From Xenoacremonium recifei (lineage: Eukaryota > Ascomycota > Sordariomycetes > Hypocreales > Nectriaceae): DNA of 64,000 nt. The notes under the pieces are model-generated. The model worked only from the letters and a program-made list of their open reading frames with translations. It was not told where the DNA came from and did no database searches. Where the stretch lies: contig WOFQ01000001.1 in assembly GCA_012184525.1 (NCBI GenBank), positions 558,001 to 622,000 on the forward strand, in the 5' to 3' direction. A program made the position numbers and the translations under genes. Positions 58,639 to 64,000 of the stretch are shown here, in pieces. Position 1 is the stretch's first letter, and the number at the start of each line of letters is the position of its first letter.

Positions 58639-60485
58639 ATGCCTCCCAAACCAAAGACCGCTGCCGCAAAGGCTGCGCCGACCCGAAAGGCATCGGGCGC
58701 CGCTGCTGCCGCGAAGAAGGCCACCAAGGCCACCAAACCCGCCACGAAGACCGAAGAGCCAAAGACGAACGGCGTGTCTAAGAAACGCAAGGCTCATGAC
58801 GTCGAGACCGAGCCCGAGTCCGAGGCAGACGTGCCCAAGTCGAAGAAGACCAAGACCGTCGCCGAACCCGCCAAGCGCGTGAAGAAGGCTGCCGTCGCCC
58901 CCAAGGCTGCCAAGGCAAAGCCGGCGACCAAGGCCAAGGCCGAAGAGACCGACGTCGAAGCCGCTCCCAAGCGCGAGAAGCCCGCCGCGCCCAAGAAGGT
59001 CGCGAAGAAGAGCGCCCCGAAGCGACATCCCGACATTGGCAAGAAGATCAACGATGCCCCCACGCAGATCCTGGACATCTACGTGTTCGGCGAGGGCACT
59101 TCGGGCGAGCTGGGCCTGGGCAGCAAGCGCGTCAACAACAAGAAGCCCATCGACGTCAAGCGGCCGCGACTCAACGACAACCTGTCTGCTGCCAAGGTCG
59201 GCATCGTGCAGGTGGCCTGCGGCGGCATGCACGCTGCTGCGCTGACCCACGACAACAAGATCCTGACCTGGGGCGTCAATGACCAGGGCGCGCTGGGCAG
59301 AGACACCAACTGGGATGGTGGTCTGCGAGACATGGACAAGAGTGAGGACTCAGACTCCGAGGACGAGGACGACACGGGCATCAACCCCAAAGAAAGCACT
59401 CCTACCGCCGTATCCGACAAGGACTTCGTGCCCGGCACCCAATTCGTCCAGGTCGTTGCTAGCGATAGCGCCACCTTTGCTCTGACCGAGGACGGCCGCG
59501 TTTACGGATGGGGAACCTTCCGATCGAGCGACGGCATCTTGGGATTCACCGAACACATTCAGGTCCAGCAGACCCCCATGATTGTTCCTGGACTCAAGAA
59601 CATCAAGGCCCTCGCAGCCGGGTCGAACCACATCTTGGCTCTCGACCACAAGGGCAACGTCGTCGCTTGGGGCTGTGGCCAACAGAATCAGCTGGGCCGC
59701 CGCATCATCGAGCGTAACAAGATGTCCTCCCTGATCCCTCAGGGTGTCGGTCTGCCTCGAGGCAAGATTGCGAAGATCGCTTGTGGTTCCTACCACAGCT
59801 TTGCCCTCGACAAGTCGGGCAATGTCTGGGGCTGGGGTTTGAACAACTTTGGCGAGATTGGTGTTGAGTCGAACGCTGGCGAGGACGATGCTGTTATTCT
59901 GCGACCGGCCAAGATCACCTACCTCCAGGACTTCAACATTGTTGACATTGACGGCGGCGAGCACCACTCTTTGGCCTGCTCTGACAAGGGTGAGCTCCTG
60001 GTCTGGGGCCGTGTCGATGGCTACCAGGTTGGCTTCGAATTCGACAAGCTCTCCGAGGATAACACCATCTATGATGAGCGAGGGTCAGCTCGAATCCTGT
60101 TCAAGCCCACCCTCCAGCCAGGTATGTGATATTGTTCATTTCTTGTGTGTGAGACTGTAACTAACGTGACGCAGATGTCCCCAACACCGTTGCTGTCGCT
60201 GCTGGCACCGACAACAACTTCGCCATCACCAAGGATGGAAAGGCCTTTTCCTGGGGCTTCTCTGGCAACTACCAGACCGGCCAGGGCACTATCGAGGATA
60301 TCCATACCCCTACTGTGATTGATAACACTGCTGTTCGCGGCAAGAAGCTCATCGCTGCCGGTGCCGGCGGCCAGTACTCAGTCCTGGTTGGAGCTGCCGA
60401 GGACGTCCCCATGGTGAATGGCGTGATGACGAATGGTGTCCACGCCGATGACAACAAGGAAAACGAGACCGGAAAGAAGGCTTAA
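58639..60485 (+). CDS. RCC1-family Ran guanine nucleotide exchange factor
   Basis: Two exons, 58639-60121 and 60175-60485, with a 53-bp intron; 597 residues. The first ~135 residues are Lys/Ala/Pro-rich, histone H1-like, with several nuclear localisation signals (KKRKAHD, KRVKK). Seven RCC1 blades follow, with repeated signatures such as YVFGEGTSGELGLG, VACGGMHAAALT, ILTWGVNDQGALGRD and IACGSYHSFALD. An acidic insert (SEDSDSEDEDD) lies within the propeller. The protein charges Ran with GTP on chromatin, driving nuclear transport and mitosis. The open frame continues upstream of 58639, but that ATG gives the usual MPPK start. Codon use is strongly C-ending, as expected of a well-expressed housekeeping gene. 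Confidence 0.93.
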
Positions 60486-61307
60486 ATATTTTTGCCGAAA
60501 TGATCACCGACTCGTTCTCGACATAGACGCATTCGAGAATTACTCGTACTCGAACTTCTCCTGAAACTACCTACCTTTAATGAGATTGACACCACCAAAT
60601 TTGCTTTCCCAGCACTGCATATTTGCACACCTGGGCTACCTGATACTTGTAATATTACGATTCTGAAAAAAACGGTGACGGGGCGGCGGACTGGATTTGA
60701 AGATGGGATCAGCGGGGTCAGGATTGATGGGAGAATAGAGGAGGTCATGGGTGGAGGAGTTAGGCCGCGATTTAAGGTGCCCGGGCGAATATATAGACGT
60801 TTGCTTAATACGATGGAGTTGAACATGAAATTGCCATTGACTGGGAGTCGTTCCAAAGTTGTATGCAGTGCCTTTGCGTCCCGTCAATCCCAAGCCCTTG
60901 GAGTGCATAGCAAATACACAATGTTTGGCATGATATGGCCTGCAACTGCTTACCCAAGCATTTGAAATATCCTCTTTGGTGCAGCAGACTCGATATCACT
61001 GGCTGGCTTCGCATCAGAACCGTGGGATGTGGGAGCTGGGTCATCTCGTATTGCTCGCATTGCGCAAGCGATCGCAAGCATCTAGACTCATCTGGGCGTC
61101 CAACATGACCAAAGTCCCGACTTGGCACCTGGATGTTGAGCTGTACATAAAGAGAGTCAATCGCTGTCTTAAAATAAGGAGTCCAAGATCTGTCCCTGAG
61201 TTGGCATTCTCAAAATGTCTCTACACTGGTATAAACTTCCCGACCTTAGGGGACCGAAACTATCATATCCAAGCCTTGCGCCTTGAGCATACTTAAACCT
61301 CGTCTCT
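60486..61307. other. Convergent intergenic region
   Basis: 822 bp downstream of the RCC1 gene and of the converging small gene. No gene or repeat recognised; the small open frames overlap on both strands. Confidence 0.4.
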
Positions 61308-61745
61308 TCACCTCATCTCATTTGCCCGCGGCCACTTCCCACCCGAAATCCTCTCCGCATGATGCGCATTCGCAACCATCCGATCAAAGTCCCTCACCAA
61401 GTCTGGGAAATCATGCACCTTATCCAGCGCGCGCTGCCGCACCTCCTGCTTCTTCTCTTCCCGCGCGCTGGCCTCCTCGTCGCCTGTGGCGTTGTTGAGC
61501 TTGTATAGCTCGCCGAAAGCCTGCATGAACTCTTTGAAGTCGGCGTCACATAGGGAGTCCTGTTGGTTGTGAGAAGAGAGAAGGGGGAAGAGAGGGAGAT
61601 TGCTGACTGATGCTTTGGCCATGTATCGCACTACGAAGAACATGGAGTCGTCGCCGTAGCCGGGCATTGCGAGCATGGCGTCGTGGAAATCGTGGGCGCG
61701 CTTGGCGCCAGCGTTCTCATCGTCGGGCTTTTGAGCTTTGGACAT
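61308..61745 (-). CDS. Small conserved-looking hypothetical protein
   Basis: Modelled as two exons, 61745-61608 and 61559-61308, giving 129 residues. The 48-bp intron (61607-61560, GTCAGC...CAACAG) is in frame and pyrimidine-rich, so the unspliced reading frame of 145 residues is also open. The protein is hydrophilic and helical (REEKKQEVRQRALDKVHDFP, then DFDRMVANAHHAERISGGKW). No family was recognised with certainty. Confidence 0.62.
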   Translation of the reverse strand: MSKAQKPDDENAGAKRAHDFHDAMLAMPGYGDDSMFFVVRYMAKASVSNLPLFPLLSSHNQQDSLCDADFKEFMQAFGELYKLNNATGDEEASAREEKKQEVRQRALDKVHDFPDLVRDFDRMVANAHHAERISGGKWPRANEMR

Positions 61746-62883
61746 TCTTGCTGCTGTCTATCATGAAGGGATGCTTGGTCTAGTCGAACAGCTTGTATGA
61801 TATGCCTGAGGCGACGTCTTTATGAGAACATCCGAAGGTGGGGGAACAAACGGCCATCCAAGACGATCAATCCCAGCCCAGAGTCACATGTGGAGCTCGC
61901 TGTAAGCTGCGCCACTTCTACGGCAGGCTTCTCCTTCAAACATTCTGGCATCTTACTGATGTTTTTGGTCGCACAGCAAGGACAGAGCCGTTATCAGCGG
62001 ATTGTTGAGCCAGTTAGTCGAGATTGCGCTGGGGAGACTGTGTGTGGCTGGGAGGCTGGCGGGTTGCATTGGGGCTGTGAAGGGCTTGACTAGGCGCCCG
62101 ACTGTTGACGAGATGGAGAGGAGGTCGCGTGTCGTGGCAGGGCCAAGCCACTGTCTACGCGTTTTTGAGGACGAGTCAAATCTCGGTTGTGCCGACTTAG
62201 TCGTTTCGTGCAAGGCGAAGTCGTGGTTTCTGAAGTTGCCTATCAAACCAAGCGTTGTGTCATCCCTTGGAAGTCGATGTTGTGTACTCCAGTCCTCAGG
62301 CAACAGAATATCTGTCTCCTTAGGCTGCTTTGCTACACGAAGCTTCGGAAGATGCCTCGTCAATCAGCAAATATCCAACGTGCCAGGCACCGATCAAATG
62401 GTCTTTCGTGCAACTCTACCTTGGTAATCGCCACTGAGAATTGCCCGAGAGCCGGAAAATAAACACCCAACGAAGTCTGGGGAGAAGGATCGACAACTCC
62501 ACAACTCTATTTCAAGGTTGCCAAGAAACGTGGATGCAGCCGATTTCCATCAACCGCAACACCAACTACTGATGGCATCTGGGCTAACTCGCCATGGATC
62601 TAAAACGGCATTCGAAACGACATTCGAGACTTGGATGACGAAAGCGTTTAACATCTTATCGGCGAGATCCTGCCTTCAGAAGTGCACCTCCCCGTTCCAC
62701 ATGTTTGCATCCAATGTACGAGAAAGCCTCTCTTCTGTCATAGAGACGTTGTCTCTTGAAAGCTACGTTTTTAAGACCTCGCCCAGACACATCTCCCAGC
62801 GTCGTATCAATCTTCTCCAAGGGCCTCAACCCTCGCCATAAGTATCCCAACCCGCCCACCCTCAGAACATCTCGAACTACACG
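61746..62883. other. Intergenic, ambiguous open frames only
   Basis: About 1.14 kb. Two open frames of ~140 codons lie on opposite strands over the same DNA (61953-62427). Neither shows motifs or convincing coding character. Nothing is annotated. Confidence 0.4.
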
Positions 62884-63831
62884 TCAAGCTTGAAGCTCAT
62901 GCCGTGCTCTCCCATCCAGCTCTGGGACACCTGGAGTCCGTGAGCCACCACTGGACTGGGACACAACAGCTTCCATCTCCAACGGTTTCGATCCGCCATC
63001 CATCTCCGACCTTCCTGGCGATACAGAAGCGCTTGGCGGAATGTTCTCCTTCTCTTGTCCAGCCGTATTGGCAGCAGCATCCCCAGTCTTGGCCTTGCGA
63101 CGTCGCATTAACAGGAATGCAGCGATAAAGGCGATGATTCCGAGGACGCCAAATGCAACAGCCACACCGATTCCTGCCTTTGCCCCTGTGCTGAGTCCTC
63201 CGCTTCCTCCACCACTACCATTACCGCTTCCCGAGCTCCCGCTTCCCGATCCATTGCTGGCTGTTGAATCTGCTGCATTGGAGCCAGACGTAGTGGATGC
63301 CGTTGACTTGGAGTTCTTCTTCGTTTCGGAGGCGGAAGCGCTGGCCTGACCGGAAGGCGAACTCGAAGCGGTCGACGCGCTCGAAGCAGCAGAGGAGGCT
63401 GTCGATGTCTCGTCGTTCGAGGATGACGCTGTGGAACTTTCGAGAGCGGTTGTGGTTACTGGGGCCTCGGTTGAGAATGAGGTGGCAGCAGCGTCCGTCG
63501 TTTGGCTTCCTGTCCCAGTACAGGCGTTGGCAATGTCTGAATCCAGCTCGAGGATCTCGTTGGCGTTGCATTGACCGAGCAGACAGTCATCCAAGGTCAA
63601 TCCGGTGTTTGGATTAATATTCGCACTGCAGAGACACTGAACAGCGCTTCCATCGCAGTTAGCCTTGGAAATCGCGGCCTCTAGGCAGCTTTTCTATGGC
63701 AGAATTATTAGCGGATGATATTACACGACGAAGCATGAAGTATGACTTACAGCACAGCTCGGCCACGATGATGGAATACCTTGTGCCGCTACCAGCGTGG
63801 TAGCGACAAGGAGAGACAGTAATGCCTTCAT
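62884..63831 (-). CDS. CFEM-domain cell-surface protein
   Basis: Two exons, 63831-63751 and 63693-62884, with a 57-bp intron; 296 residues. A signal peptide occupies residues 1-16 (MKALLSLLVATTLVAA). The CFEM domain follows (about 20-85) with the expected spaced cysteines: WPSCAKSC, NCDG, QCLCS, DDCLLGQC and ANAC. A long Ser/Thr/Gly-rich stretch, probably O-glycosylated, leads to one membrane span at about 203-229 (GIGVAVAFGVLGIIAFIAAF), then a basic MRRRK stop-transfer and a 65-residue cytosolic tail. It is anchored by a membrane span rather than GPI. CFEM proteins take part in heme or iron acquisition, adhesion or sensing. Confidence 0.9.
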
Positions 63832-64000
63832 GTCGAAGGCCCCGATCGAGGGTCGGCAGAGAAGGAGAGAATCGTGCAAGGAGCGGTGCAGTGCTGGTCT
63901 AATATCCCGCTCTCGTTTCAGCTGCTGATCACTCCCTAGCCCTACGGCTGCACTACGCCGCTAGAGCTGAGAGCTGGGATGCCGGCAGACCTTCGAGATT
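63832..64000. other. CFEM gene promoter, window edge
   Basis: 169 bp upstream of the CFEM start, running off the window. No gene seen. Confidence 0.4.

Noticed and set aside
58534..59250. 238-codon antisense frame over the RCC1 gene
   Set aside because: It is Gly/Leu-rich translation of the antisense of a C-ending, Lys/Ala-rich region, an artefact of codon bias.
61953..62427. Two ~140-codon open frames on opposite strands
   Set aside because: They overlap the same DNA, show no motif, and neither has coding character clearly above the other.

Overview
The window reads as chromosomal DNA of a filamentous ascomycete, most likely a member of the Eurotiales (Aspergillus/Penicillium-like). Genes are split by short introns of about 45-92 bp with GT-AG borders. 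The protein families are typical of that group: Zn2Cys6 regulators, HET proteins, a NACHT-type STAND protein, MFS transporters, a PTH11-like receptor, a CFEM protein and a Cys-rich metallothionein-like protein. No tRNA, rRNA, CRISPR array or intact transposon was seen. I assembled 28 gene models by hand-splicing. Every protein-coding model listed with its exons stays in frame across all its junctions; several starts are inferred.

Layout. 0.2-3.3 kb: a STAND/NACHT gene. 4.0-10.4 kb: a likely catabolic module with a LEU3-like regulator, a DUF1446(AtuA-like)-DUF4387 fusion protein and an anion:cation-symporter-type MFS permease divergent from it. 11.6-12.4 kb: an orphan protein with an N-myristoylation signal. 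12.8-19.3 kb: a second apparent catabolic module with a peroxisomal (AKL-ending) FAD amine oxidase, an SV2-like MFS transporter and a divergent Zn2Cys6 regulator; the shared promoter holds a 16-bp palindrome and four CTTCCGT copies. 19.4-21.0 kb: an MNN2-type Golgi mannosyltransferase. 21-27.3 kb: a gene-poor, repeat-bearing stretch with a C2H2/AT-hook protein, a long hairpin and a decayed SRPK-like kinase pseudogene. 27.4-28.7 kb: a PTH11/rhodopsin-type membrane protein.

29.6-49.2 kb is the accessory metabolic region: an O-methyltransferase, a large HET-like protein joined to a polytopic membrane tail, a small conserved-looking protein, an aldo-keto reductase, a hexose-type transporter, an extra NADPH-cytochrome P450 reductase, a Zn2Cys6 regulator, a P450 and a LaeA-like methyltransferase. 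The block from the aldo-keto reductase to the P450 (36.1-46.1 kb) looks like a compact gene cluster with no obvious backbone synthase. Its two bidirectional promoters share a TGGCAAGT element. 49.4-55.6 kb: two HET genes and a peroxisomal (SKL) D-amino-acid oxidase, all on the minus strand. 57.2-63.8 kb: a metallothionein-like gene, an RCC1-type Ran exchange factor, a small conserved-looking gene and a CFEM cell-surface protein.

The strongest candidate for an undescribed system is the P450 / dedicated reductase / regulator / transporter / aldo-keto reductase cluster. Next come the HET-membrane fusion and the two regulator-transporter-enzyme modules. All functional assignments come from reading motifs; no database search was possible.
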